Source of the DNA: Desulfocicer sp963675955
Lineage (GTDB): Bacteria; Desulfobacterota; Desulfobacteria; Desulfobacterales; Desulfobacteraceae
DNA length: 64,000 nt
Direction of reading: 5' to 3'
Assembly (NCBI GenBank): GCA_963675955.2
Contig: CAXXVR010000007.1
Location: forward strand, 620,001-684,000
This document shows, piece after piece, positions 1 through 8,628 of this stretch. Under the pieces are notes generated by a model, which searched no databases, had not been told where the DNA came from, and saw nothing but the letters and a program-made list of their open reading frames with translations. The translations under genes were made by a program, and so were the position numbers. Each line of letters starts with the position of its first letter. Position 1 is the stretch's first letter.

Positions 1-111
1 AGAATCCGGGGGGCAGGCCAAATATTTACAAGATCAATATAGGGCAAAATAAATTAATCAAGCAGGTCAACGGAATGCACACAAAAATCCGTAAAGGATA
101 CTCGATGATCA

Positions 112-152
112 AAAAAAAACCATGCACCGGATCAAAGCCAGCCGGTGCATGG
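112..152 (-). terminator. Intrinsic terminator of the kinase-like gene
   Basis: On the minus strand an 11-bp perfect stem (CCATGCACCGG pairing with CCGGTGCATGG, 120-152) with an 11-nt loop is followed by nine T residues. This is the standard rho-independent layout. It lies 70 bp past the stop of the cytidylate-kinase-like gene and closes that transcript. Confidence 0.85.
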
Positions 153-221
153 AAACAAGAGACTCATTAACACTTGGTTAAACAGAAGATTCAAACGTAT
201 TGATCTTCTGAAATTTAAATT

Positions 222-920
222 TCAGCTTACTTTAAATTTACGTTCATAGGCACATGCTACAACGGCGGCAGCATCTTCGGCATTGGAGATATAGTCCCTG
301 TTTATAACAAGATCAAATTCATAGGGGCTGGCATCTTTCTTCTGGTAGATGCGTTTAAAAAAGTCCCGCTGCTCTTTATCAATATCCCGGAGTCGATCTT
401 CTGCACGTTTTTCTTCAATGCCCAGTTGTTCTGCCAGCCGTTTCACCCTGAATTCCTGACTGCATATGCACCGAACTGCCAAAACCCGCTCCCGGGGGAG
501 AATCAGATGCACCCCTCTGCCCACAAATATGGTGGGTTCAAGGTCGGCAAGGGCAAGGGCTGATTTTGCAAGCTGGCGGGCATAATCGCTCTTGATAAAT
601 GATTTTTCCTTAATAAGCATGGCCAGCAATTCACTCATTCTGCCCGGATATCTCTCATCAAAAAAAGAAACCGTCTCCTCTGTAAGGTTGGCCTGGGTGG
701 CCATGTGTTCAAGGATCTCTCGATCAATCACCCGATAATTAATTTTTTCCGCCAGAATATCGGCGATTTCCAGAGCTCCCCCACCTATTTTTCGTGAGAA
801 ACAAATCACAGGACGATCTGAAACCGCAGCAACCCCGGAAGCTGCACTGGTCTGCCGATCCGCCCATTTGCGGATATGCGAATCACTCCACTGGGCAGCC
901 GTCAAACGTTTTTTTTCCAT
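222..920 (-). CDS. Cytidylate kinase-like family protein
   Basis: A 232-residue protein resembling the cytidylate kinase-like family (PF13189), P-loop NMP-kinase-fold proteins common in anaerobes whose substrate is usually unknown. A P-loop-like stretch is visible at residues 43-53 (SRKIGGGALEIA). The middle carries FVGRG, and the helical RVKRLAEQLGIEEKRAEDRL segment is followed by the D-KEQRDFFKRIYQ region typical of the family. The start at 920 has no convincing ribosome binding site. A strong one (GGAAGGAGG) sits upstream of an ATG at 963 that is one frame off, with an 8-A run between them, so the true N-terminus may lie upstream of a frameshift. The gene stands alone and is followed by a good terminator. 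The family assignment is fairly sure; the function is not. Confidence 0.75.
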   Translation of the reverse strand: MEKKRLTAAQWSDSHIRKWADRQTSAASGVAAVSDRPVICFSRKIGGGALEIADILAEKINYRVIDREILEHMATQANLTEETVSFFDERYPGRMSELLAMLIKEKSFIKSDYARQLAKSALALADLEPTIFVGRGVHLILPRERVLAVRCICSQEFRVKRLAEQLGIEEKRAEDRLRDIDKEQRDFFKRIYQKKDASPYEFDLVINRDYISNAEDAAAVVACAYERKFKVS

Positions 921-1532
921 ATTGCCCGGGGTTGTATACCATGCTACCTGATTTTTTTTGCATGATTTCCTCCTTCCATTTCAAGGTTGAATCAATAGTG
1001 ACTGATACGCAGAAAATGCCCACCAGACATCAACTGAGGCAGAATGACGAGGAAACATAACGATCATGACTGCCCTTACCCGCTTTACAGAAAGCAAGAG
1101 TTATGCCATGAACCATTCCTACCTTAGTAACCCCTGCCATACCCATGCAGACCATGCCTTTTTCCATGAACAATCAGCAAATTGGTGTCATTATTTTTTA
1201 CAGTTTGTAAAAAAAATCAAGGGGCACTCGTAAACTTCACCCCTCACCGGAAAGGCAGATTCTATGCTTATCCCCATGTTTACAGACATCTCAACAGAAT
1301 AATGGTGTGCACATATACCAGTCAATTAATTCTTGACAGTGTTCACACCAGAGGAGTATGTAAAAAAACACTTATAAATCGCCCTGACGATGCTGAAAAC
1401 AAGGCATTTAATGCGATATTAAAGTATTATATGTTCCGCCAGAAGTGGAAAAAGCCGTTAATTTAAATTTTAAAAAACGGCTCATACACCCCCGACGGAA
1501 AAAGTATTTATCCATAATAAAATTTTGGAGGA
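921..1532. other. Divergent intergenic region before the CstA gene
   Basis: About 610 bp between two divergent genes with no convincing coding sequence. It holds a strong Shine-Dalgarno sequence for the minus strand (complement of 965-975), a perfect 9-bp inverted repeat TTTTTTACA/TGTAAAAAA with a 3-bp centre at 1194-1214 that could be an operator, and a weak sigma-70-type promoter candidate at 1333-1362. Confidence 0.5.
1333..1362 (+). promoter_or_regulatory. Candidate sigma-70 promoter for the CstA gene
   Basis: A perfect -35 hexamer TTGACA at 1333-1338 is followed after 17-18 bp by GTATGT/TATGTA, a poor -10. It lies about 170 bp upstream of the CstA start. The -35 match is direct; its use as a promoter is inference. 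Confidence 0.3.
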
Positions 1533-3278
1533 ATGTTTATGAATGCATTATTGATTATGGTGCTATCCTTTTTAGGTTACATTGCCATGTATAACCTGTA
1601 TGGGAAATTCATCGGGAACAGAATATTTAAGTTGTCAGGGGATGCGACGGCACCGTCTGTATCAATGGAAGACGGTGTGGATTATGTCCCCACTAACAAA
1701 GAGGTTATTTTTGGTCACCATTTTACATCCATCGCCGGCACTGGCCCCATTGTAGGACCCGCAGTGGCCATCATCTGGGGATGGGTTCCTGCTCTGATAT
1801 GGGTGTTTGTGGGCAGTATTTTCATGGGGGCGGTGCATGATTTCGGTTCCCTGATCATCTCCATGCGCAACCAGGGTAAGTCCATTGCCGACTACACCGC
1901 CAAATATGTGAACAGCCGTACGCGATTTTTATTTTTTCTCCTGGTCTTTCTGGAGCTGTGGATCGTCATTGCAATTTTCGGGCTGGTCATTGCCGTGGTC
2001 TTTGCCATCTATCCGGCATCTGTGCTTCCCGTGTGGTTTGAGGTTGTCATTGCCGTTTATCTGGGCCACCTGATCTACAAAAAAGGTAAAAGCATCATGA
2101 CATGGTCCATCATCGCGGTGATTGTCATGTACCTCACCGTGGCCATCGGTGCCTTTATGCCCATTAAAATGCCAGCCGTGGCCGGCATCCCTGCCACGGG
2201 TGTGTGGACCATCATTCTTTTGATATATGCCTTCATCGCCTCCACCCTGCCGGTGACGACCCTTTTGCAGCCTCGGGATTTCATCAATTCCCATCAGCTG
2301 GTCATTGCCATGTTTTTGATGGTGCTGGGGGTATTTGCCTCAGCATTTGGCGGACATCTTGAAATCGTTGCCCCGGCCATCCAGGCCAATCCCACCCAGG
2401 CACCGCCCATGTGGCCGTTTTTGTTCATCACCATTGCCTGCGGGGCCATCTCCGGCTTTCACTCCCTGGTTTCTTCGGGAACCTCGGCCAAACAGGTGAG
2501 ACAAGAGACCGATTCTCTGTTCGTGGGATATGGCTCCATGCTCATGGAAGGTGCGCTTGCCATCCTGGTCATTATCGCCGTATCTGCCGGCATCGGCATG
2601 GGATACACCACAAAATCAGGAGAGACCCTGGTGGGTGTTGCCGCATGGTCCACCCATTACTCTTCCTGGGCCGCTGCTGCGGGTCTTGGTTCCAAGGTAG
2701 GAGCCTTTGTTAACGGTGCCGCCAACATGATTGAGGCCACGGGTCTGCCCATGAGCTTTGCCATCGTCATCATGGGCGTATTTGTGGCATCCTTTGCCGG
2801 TACCACCCTGGACACCGCCACCCGTATCCAGCGCTACATCGTAGCCGAACTTTTCAGTAACTTTAAAATGGATTTTCTCACCGGCAAATACATGGCCACC
2901 TCCATTGCCGTTCTCTCTGCCCTGGGACTTGCCTTTGCATCTGGTGCTGGGGGAAATGGTGCACTGAAACTGTGGCCCCTGTTCGGTGCCGTCAATCAAA
3001 CCCTGGCGGCCCTGGCCCTGATCATCATCACCGTCTACCTGAAGGAAAAAGGTGGCATGAAATGGATAATATCCGGCATTCCCGCCGTATTTATGATATT
3101 TATGACTATCTGGGCACTCATCGTTAATCAGACCAATTTTGGCACCCAGCATAATATGCTGCTTCAGACGGTTAATATGATTGTTCTGGTCATTGCCATC
3201 TGGATCGCCATTGAAGGACTGATTCGTTTTTTAAGTATCAATGGAGAAATTGAACGTCCTGAAGAAACAACGGTTTAA
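1533..3278 (+). CDS. cstA: CstA-family carbon starvation protein / peptide-pyruvate carrier
   Basis: A 581-residue polytopic membrane protein of the CstA family (PF02554), whose characterised members import peptides or pyruvate. The N-terminal half carries the family pattern GHHFTSIAGTGPIVGPAVA near residue 60 and the AVHDFGSL segment near 100. About 16 hydrophobic segments run to the C-terminus, and FAGTTLDTATRIQRY lies near 430. The length matches the shorter anaerobe-type CstA proteins. The start is fixed by GGAGGA eight bases upstream (1527-1532 region). No partner gene is obvious: the gene is flanked by a 250-bp spacer before an unrelated small gene. Expected location is the cytoplasmic membrane. 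The exact substrate cannot be read from sequence. Confidence 0.9.
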   Translation: MFMNALLIMVLSFLGYIAMYNLYGKFIGNRIFKLSGDATAPSVSMEDGVDYVPTNKEVIFGHHFTSIAGTGPIVGPAVAIIWGWVPALIWVFVGSIFMGAVHDFGSLIISMRNQGKSIADYTAKYVNSRTRFLFFLLVFLELWIVIAIFGLVIAVVFAIYPASVLPVWFEVVIAVYLGHLIYKKGKSIMTWSIIAVIVMYLTVAIGAFMPIKMPAVAGIPATGVWTIILLIYAFIASTLPVTTLLQPRDFINSHQLVIAMFLMVLGVFASAFGGHLEIVAPAIQANPTQAPPMWPFLFITIACGAISGFHSLVSSGTSAKQVRQETDSLFVGYGSMLMEGALAILVIIAVSAGIGMGYTTKSGETLVGVAAWSTHYSSWAAAAGLGSKVGAFVNGAANMIEATGLPMSFAIVIMGVFVASFAGTTLDTATRIQRYIVAELFSNFKMDFLTGKYMATSIAVLSALGLAFASGAGGNGALKLWPLFGAVNQTLAALALIIITVYLKEKGGMKWIISGIPAVFMIFMTIWALIVNQTNFGTQHNMLLQTVNMIVLVIAIWIAIEGLIRFLSINGEIERPEETTV

Positions 3279-3567
3279 CCTTACCCACCCGGCTTGCTCA
3301 CAACACCTGCCACTCCGAAGAGGGGTCAGGCTTACGTTATTAACAGCTTTGATTGAATTTTTTAACGTGACCCTGAACCCCTTACCCCGCCAATTATAAC
3401 GGATGGCCCATGTCGTGACCAAGCCCATTTTTTCAAACCTTAGAAATTAAAGGACAGCCATATTTTTTTAAAGGGCTTTGCGTACTTGCCCTGGAATAAT
3501 ATATTGTATTTCAAGATTTTGGCTGTATCCCGGTTTTAAATCAGACCGTGTTTTAGGAGTGAGTGCT

Positions 3568-4002
3568 GTGACCGATTCATTAAAAAAAATATATATTGCA
3601 TCCCTGGCACCAGTGGTATTGTGTGTGGGGATCATGGGCATACTTGATCAAGGATTTTCCATACCCCCGCCCCATCTGATGACAGTACCCATGTACTTTT
3701 CCCCCATCCTTTTTATAACCGCCACCATGACTGCCCTGGCCCTCCCCCTGCTGTTACGAACGCTGTTTGCCAGAAAGGCGGCCCGGGCAAACAAGGTGAG
3801 CGCAGCCTCTTTTTTTAAATTCCAGAGGCAGTTGCTTATAAGTGCCATGATAACACCCTATCTCGGAATAGCGGCCCTGATTCTGGAACTTCAAAAATTT
3901 TATGTCTCCGCCACCGTTCTCATGGCACTCTATGCCGTTTACTACTATTACCCCTCCCACAGGAGAATCGACTTTGACAAACGGATCTTCAGAGCCCGAT
4001 AA
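3568..4002 (+). CDS. Small hydrophobic membrane protein, unknown function
   Basis: The most likely start is the GTG at 3568, preceded by AGGAGTGAG (a reading frame exists upstream but looks like non-coding leader). The product has about 144 residues and four predicted membrane segments: LAPVVLCVGIMGIL, FSPILFITATMTALALPLLL, LISAMITPYLGIAALIL and VSATVLMALYAVYYYY. It ends in a basic cytoplasmic tail. No family is recognised. It overlaps the next small gene by about 29 bp, which suggests translational coupling and a shared job. Both lie 5' of an ArsA-like ATPase on the same strand, separated from it by about 255 bp. Confidence 0.55.
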   Translation: MTDSLKKIYIASLAPVVLCVGIMGILDQGFSIPPPHLMTVPMYFSPILFITATMTALALPLLLRTLFARKAARANKVSAASFFKFQRQLLISAMITPYLGIAALILELQKFYVSATVLMALYAVYYYYPSHRRIDFDKRIFRAR

Positions 4003-4312
4003 GCACACACCTGAAAAACGTTTTAAATCCATAGCCGACAAGGTAAAAAAACATCTGGTAACCCTATGGAAAACCGCCGACACCGTGGCAAGGGACAAGG
4101 CTGTGGAAGCCCTGGAACCCGAACTGGAGGAACTGGAACACATATTTACCCTGCTGGTCCAGGGAGCCTTTGTGGGTATTCCCTCTCCTCCCATGCAGAT
4201 CTCCCTTGAACTCTTACCTCTTATGGAAAGGGAAATGATGCTCATGATGGAAAAAATTGACACGGCCAACGAACCCCTTTCTCACCTGTTCTCCATTTTT
4301 GACGTCTCGTAA
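3974..4312 (+). CDS. Small soluble protein, unknown function
   Basis: About 112 residues when started at the TTG at 3974, which has AGGAGA seven bases upstream. The longer frame from 3902 would overlap the preceding gene by 100 bp and its extra residues look non-coding. The product is hydrophilic and helical: a Lys-rich N-terminus (RFKSIADKVKKHLVTLW), an acidic middle (EALEPELEELEHIF) and a hydrophobic C-terminal helix with several Met residues (PLMEREMMLMMEKI). No domain is recognised. The overlap with the membrane protein upstream suggests the two are co-translated. Confidence 0.5.
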   Translation: MTNGSSEPDKHTPEKRFKSIADKVKKHLVTLWKTADTVARDKAVEALEPELEELEHIFTLLVQGAFVGIPSPPMQISLELLPLMEREMMLMMEKIDTANEPLSHLFSIFDVS

Positions 4313-4568
4313 GCAGATGGACTGAATTTTTTCGTGCCTGGTCATAACGTAACGGGCTTGCTCACAACGTTGGCCATGGAATACTGGTAAAAAGGTAAAT
4401 ATTGGGTTTATTCATGCAAATATTTGGACAGTGCCACATATTCACCTGTTTGGAGTTAGATCGCATACGAACTCTACCTGATAATACCAAAGTCGGTTAA
4501 GATGGGATACTGACCCAAATGTTTACGAAAAAAAGTATCTCCGTCCACACGCAGACAAAGGATCATAT

Positions 4569-5480
4569 ATGAAACAACCTGACATCGTTTTTTACATGGG
4601 AAAGGGAGGCACCGGAAAATCCACAGTCTCCTCACTGGCAGGCCTTGGTGCCGCCATAACAGGGAAGAAAACCCTGGTGGTCTCCATGGATGCCGCCCAC
4701 AACCTGTCCGACATTTTTGAAACCCCGCTGGGGCATACCCCCAGGGAAATTATCCCGGGCCTGTTTGCCGGGGAAATTGATCAGGAACGCATGATTCAAA
4801 TATATCTCAAGGAAACCCAGCGATCCCTGAAAAGAAACTACTCATATCTCACAGCCTTTAATCTGGAAAAACACTTTGATATTTTAAAATTTTCACCGGG
4901 TCTTGAAGAGCATGCCCTTATCATGGCATTTGAACAATTATTAGAAACCTGGCAAGACGTGGATCTGATTATTTTTGACATGCCCCCCACGGCACTGTCC
5001 GTGAAGTTCTTCAACCTGCCCGCCCTTTCCCATCGATGGATGAGCCAGCTCCAGGCACTTAGAGAAGAAATCAACCGGAAAAAAGAAATCGTTAACCGGG
5101 TAAAACTTGCAGGCAAGACCTATGAACGGGATAAAATTTTAAAAAAAATCAATGAGATGAAAGCCAATTATCAATTCCTGGAAAAACGATTCCAGGATCA
5201 GGATCAGGTGTCCATAAAAGTGGTCCTCAACCCCAACCCCCTGGCCCTGTCTGAAACGGAACGGATATACAAAAACCTTAAAACGGCGGGTATTGTTCTT
5301 TCTGGAATCATCTGGAACCAAACAGGTGAAACCACAGCCCCCCCCAGCCTGCCCCTGTCTTTTACCCCGCCTTTCCATCTGTGCCTGCCCGTGACAGCAC
5401 ACCAGCTCACCGGCATTGGGGCATTAAAAACCTATCTAAATGCCCTTGACAGCCATGACCTGGCAAGATTGTCCAGCTGA
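4569..5480 (+). CDS. ArsA/Get3-family ATPase
   Basis: A 303-residue protein with the deviant Walker A motif GKGGTGKST at residues 12-20, switch I DAAHNLSDIF near residues 42-51, and a DMPPT motif near residue 139 that corresponds to the A-loop/Walker B region of ArsA-type ATPases. It has one ATPase domain, so it would act as a dimer. A basic helical insert (residues 165-215) is typical of the bacterial ArsA-like subgroup. No arsB, arsR or arsD gene lies nearby, so arsenite export is not supported by context. A membrane-protein targeting or regulatory role, as in Get3-like proteins, is equally possible. The family is sure, the function unknown. Confidence 0.8.
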   Translation: MKQPDIVFYMGKGGTGKSTVSSLAGLGAAITGKKTLVVSMDAAHNLSDIFETPLGHTPREIIPGLFAGEIDQERMIQIYLKETQRSLKRNYSYLTAFNLEKHFDILKFSPGLEEHALIMAFEQLLETWQDVDLIIFDMPPTALSVKFFNLPALSHRWMSQLQALREEINRKKEIVNRVKLAGKTYERDKILKKINEMKANYQFLEKRFQDQDQVSIKVVLNPNPLALSETERIYKNLKTAGIVLSGIIWNQTGETTAPPSLPLSFTPPFHLCLPVTAHQLTGIGALKTYLNALDSHDLARLSS

Positions 5481-5552
5481 CACTCCAGGACCCATTCCCA
5501 TTTTCCCGGTTCGACAATTAATCAGAGCAGCTTCCCCTGATGAAATTAAAAA

Positions 5553-6086
5553 ATGAATATCAATAAAGAATTGAGAATACCAGACCTGCGACAGGCCCTC
5601 CGCCATACCGCACTATTTGGCGGCATTTTGCTTGTTATCGCCCCGACTGCCGCACTTGCTCAACTTTTGGCTTTATATGAAATACCTGATTTGATCTACC
5701 AGACTATTTATCAATTTACAGACTCTCAAACAGGTGTTCTGTTTTTTTGCGCCGCTATATTTCTGACGGCAGGCATGTTTGCAGACTCCTTGGTACAGGT
5801 GGTTATTTTAGCCCCTGTACTGTTGCCGGTAGTTACTCAATTTGGAGTTGACCCTGTTTTTTTTGGTGTCTTTATAGCGCTGACATGTGAAATCGGTTTT
5901 TTTACACCTCCAGTGGGCGGCAATCTTTTTATAGCATCCCGAATTTCTGGTGCCCCCGTGGAGGAGATAGCAATTGGGGTGATTCCCTTCTTGTGCGCAT
6001 TTATGGCTATGCTGTTGATTTTTTGTCTCTTTCCCACCGACTGGGTAACATGGTTGCCTGATTTAGTCTATGGAGTTCAGGGGTAA
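5553..6086 (+). pseudogene. C-terminal fragment of a TRAP transporter large permease (DctM)
   Basis: 177 residues matching the C-terminal part of DctM/SiaM large membrane subunits, with the characteristic FFTPPVGGNLF and RISGAPVEEI segments and three or four membrane helices. Full-length DctM has about 425 residues, so roughly the first 250 are missing. The upstream bases run straight back to the ArsA-like gene. No DctQ or DctP gene is nearby. The N-terminal residues (IPDLRQALRHTALFGGILL) fit the middle of the family, not a natural N-terminus. It is best read as a deletion remnant, although the remaining frame is open. Confidence 0.7.
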
Positions 6087-6359
6087 TCATGGAACCCGTA
6101 TACAGTGATGTATAGGTCTTTGCATGACTGGCAACATCATCTTAAGGGTGATAATGAGTGCTTGCCCCTTAAGTGCCGGGTGCTATTCAAAAGGATTCTC
6201 AGAATGCCCGAACTTACTGGAAAGTTACCTTTGGAGCTGATATGAAGGGTGAAGAGGAATAGGCCTTGGTCACACCATGGCCCACCCTGGGTGACCCATG
6301 ACCCCATTGCCCCAGCAATGATGACAAATGATCCGTTACATGAACAGGCCCAACGAATA

Positions 6360-7127
6360 CTATGCCCAGAGTTCCTGAAGCAATCCTCGACTCAGATCCA
6401 GATATTTATACTGCATATTCGGATCATTGCAGAAAATTTCCAGGGTAATAGTACCGTTGTAATCAATTAATTTTAACGAATTAACAGCATCTTTCCAGTC
6501 CACGGTTCCTACACCCAGGGGCATATGATCATCTGATCTGGACCGGTTGTCAGAGAAATGAACATGCCGGATGTACTCTCCCAGTTCTTTGCAAAAAACC
6601 CCATGATTATCGAAACCAAAATTTGAGTGTCCAAAATCCAGATGCAGCTTTAAACCCGGCACTTCTGTCAACAAGGTTTTAAAGGTGGAAATCCGGTCAA
6701 AGGGGGCTTTATAGTTTTCAATTACCATGGTGAGTCCGTAGGAATCAGCCATTTCAACAATGGGCTGCAACGCCTCTATATGGAATGAGATCAAGTCTTT
6801 TCTCATACCCGGCGGACAAAAATAGCAGGGATGAATATTCATAACCTTAGATCCCAGGGCGGAAAAGATCCTGGCACATCGTTCCAATTCCCTAAGGCAG
6901 GCTTCCCGGATACCCTGGATGGGATACGTATAGGGAAGGCAAGGGTCGGTATGCCCGGTGATAGACAGGCCAAAGGAATCAAGAATCTGCCTGATTTTTG
7001 CGACATCAACTTTGATAGCCCCAGGGCCTTCAATGGTCAAATCCAAAAAATCGAAACCGGCTTTGCCACAGAGCGCAGCCTCATCATAGACTGATTTTGA
7101 CGGGTTGTTCATTATGCCTATTTTCAT
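6360..7127 (-). CDS. Sugar phosphate isomerase/epimerase family protein (xylose isomerase-like TIM barrel)
   Basis: A 255-residue single-domain TIM barrel of the AP_endonuc_2 (PF01261) family. Diagnostic pieces are the start MKIGIMNNPSKS, the metal-site segments TMVIENYKAP (Glu), LHLDFGHSNF (Asp/His), IRHVHFSDNRSRSDDHMPLG (His/Asp) and TLEIFCND (Glu). These residues bind a divalent metal in characterised relatives, and the length is standard. The start is supported by AGGAAGGT just upstream. It follows hutI on the same strand after a 230-bp gap, so it may or may not belong to the histidine operon. The substrate cannot be predicted from sequence. Confidence 0.75.
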   Translation of the reverse strand: MKIGIMNNPSKSVYDEAALCGKAGFDFLDLTIEGPGAIKVDVAKIRQILDSFGLSITGHTDPCLPYTYPIQGIREACLRELERCARIFSALGSKVMNIHPCYFCPPGMRKDLISFHIEALQPIVEMADSYGLTMVIENYKAPFDRISTFKTLLTEVPGLKLHLDFGHSNFGFDNHGVFCKELGEYIRHVHFSDNRSRSDDHMPLGVGTVDWKDAVNSLKLIDYNGTITLEIFCNDPNMQYKYLDLSRGLLQELWA

Positions 7128-7359
7128 TGTACCTTCCTCTCATAGCAGAGTTCACAATGGGTTATCTCTTCATCTCCAGCCTCTGGCAAAAGACTTCTTG
7201 CAAGCTTTACGACTTCGGCCCAGCCATTTGAATCAGATGCGTAAATGAAACAGCAGGGCGGCGCATCAGCCGCCCTTTAACTTCAACGATGAGCTAATCA
7301 TTCGGTTAAAAAATCAGGTTTTGGTCATACAAGGGACCATCCAATGATCCCTTATCCGT

Positions 7360-8613
7360 TCAACGGTTTTTAAAAAAAACCGTTTGGCCCTTTTTAATAA
7401 CGGTTTCAACGGTATTAACGCCCACATGATAGGGAATAAACCGATAGGAGGGAAATTCCAGAATCACCAGGTCTCCCTGCTTTCCGGCATCAATACTTCC
7501 AATGCTGTGGGCACGGTCAAGGGCGGCAGCGCCATTTATGGTCAGAGCAGTGATGGCCTCCTCTGGACTCAAGTCCATGTACAATGTGGCAAGGGCAACA
7601 ATCAGGGGAATGGATTCAGAAAAACAGCTGCCGGGATTAAAATCCGTTGCCAAGGCAACAGCACACCCCTGATCAATCATGTATCGTCCCCGGGCATAGT
7701 CTTCCTTTAGACTGAATGCCGTACCCGGCAGCAAGGTTGTCACTACTCCGGCCCGGGCCATATCCTTTATACCCTGGTCCGATGCCTGGAGCAGGTGATC
7801 CGCAGAAGTTGCACCCAGCTCAGCTGCAAGCTCAGCCCCCCCGAACTGCACGATCTCATCGGCATGAATCTTAAGTTTGAATCCAAGGGCCTTGGCCCTT
7901 GAGAGCAGCTTCCGGGATTGTTCCACAGAGAAAACATTCTTTTCACAGAAAACATCACAGAACTCCGCCAGTTGCTGTTCTGCAATTTCAGGAAGCATGT
8001 CCATGACAAGATCAATGAAATCATCCGTCCTTCCCTTGAATTCAGGGGGGGTGGCATGGGCACCTAAAAAGGTGGATACAATGTCCATGGGATGGGCTTC
8101 CCCAAGGGTTTTTATCACCTGAAGCTGTTTTCTCTCCGTTTCCATATCCAGGCCGTATCCACTTTTACCCTCAACTGTGGTGACACCAAAGGAAAGCATT
8201 GAATCAAGGCGTTTAAGCCCTACGGCCATGAGTTCCTCCCGGGAGGCAGTGCGTGTGGCCTGTACAGAATTGGCAATCCCCCCACCCCGGTTCATGATAT
8301 CCATATAACTGTCCCCGCGAAGTCGCCAGGCAAATTCATCGGGCCGGTATCCCCCGAATACAAAATGGGTATGAGAATCGACAAAACCCGGCAGCACTGC
8401 CTTACCTGCGGCATCAATCACCTCAAAACCATGGGTATCAAAGCCCTTTAACACCTCAGATGAGTTGCCCACAGCTTTAATTTTACCCGCCTCAATGATC
8501 ACAGCCCCATTTTCAATAATGGCAAGGTCGGACATTTCCCGTCCCTGTTTTGCCTTGAAACCACTGCAGGTAACCACCTGGGAGGCATTCTTTACAATCA
8601 GATTTCCATTCAT
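7360..8613 (-). CDS. hutI: Imidazolonepropionase
   Basis: A 417-residue amidohydrolase-superfamily enzyme that opens imidazolone-5-propanoate to N-formimino-L-glutamate, the third step of histidine degradation. Metal-ligand motifs are visible: DSHTHFVFGG near residue 79 (HxH), LKIHADEIVQFGGAELA near 248 and ALATDFNPGS near 320 (Asp). The HutI-type substrate segment GGGIANSVQATR lies near residue 110. The length matches HutI (about 400-420). It sits 15 bp downstream of hutU, which fixes the operon and the function. Neither hutH (histidine ammonia-lyase) nor a formiminoglutamate-processing gene is in the window. Confidence 0.93.
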   Translation of the reverse strand: MNGNLIVKNASQVVTCSGFKAKQGREMSDLAIIENGAVIIEAGKIKAVGNSSEVLKGFDTHGFEVIDAAGKAVLPGFVDSHTHFVFGGYRPDEFAWRLRGDSYMDIMNRGGGIANSVQATRTASREELMAVGLKRLDSMLSFGVTTVEGKSGYGLDMETERKQLQVIKTLGEAHPMDIVSTFLGAHATPPEFKGRTDDFIDLVMDMLPEIAEQQLAEFCDVFCEKNVFSVEQSRKLLSRAKALGFKLKIHADEIVQFGGAELAAELGATSADHLLQASDQGIKDMARAGVVTTLLPGTAFSLKEDYARGRYMIDQGCAVALATDFNPGSCFSESIPLIVALATLYMDLSPEEAITALTINGAAALDRAHSIGSIDAGKQGDLVILEFPSYRFIPYHVGVNTVETVIKKGQTVFFKNR

Positions 8614-8628
8614 ATTTTTTCCTGTCCT

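Noticed and set aside
1182..1466. 94-residue open frame upstream of the CstA gene
   Set aside because: No ribosome binding site, no family-like sequence, and it spans the candidate promoter and an inverted repeat.
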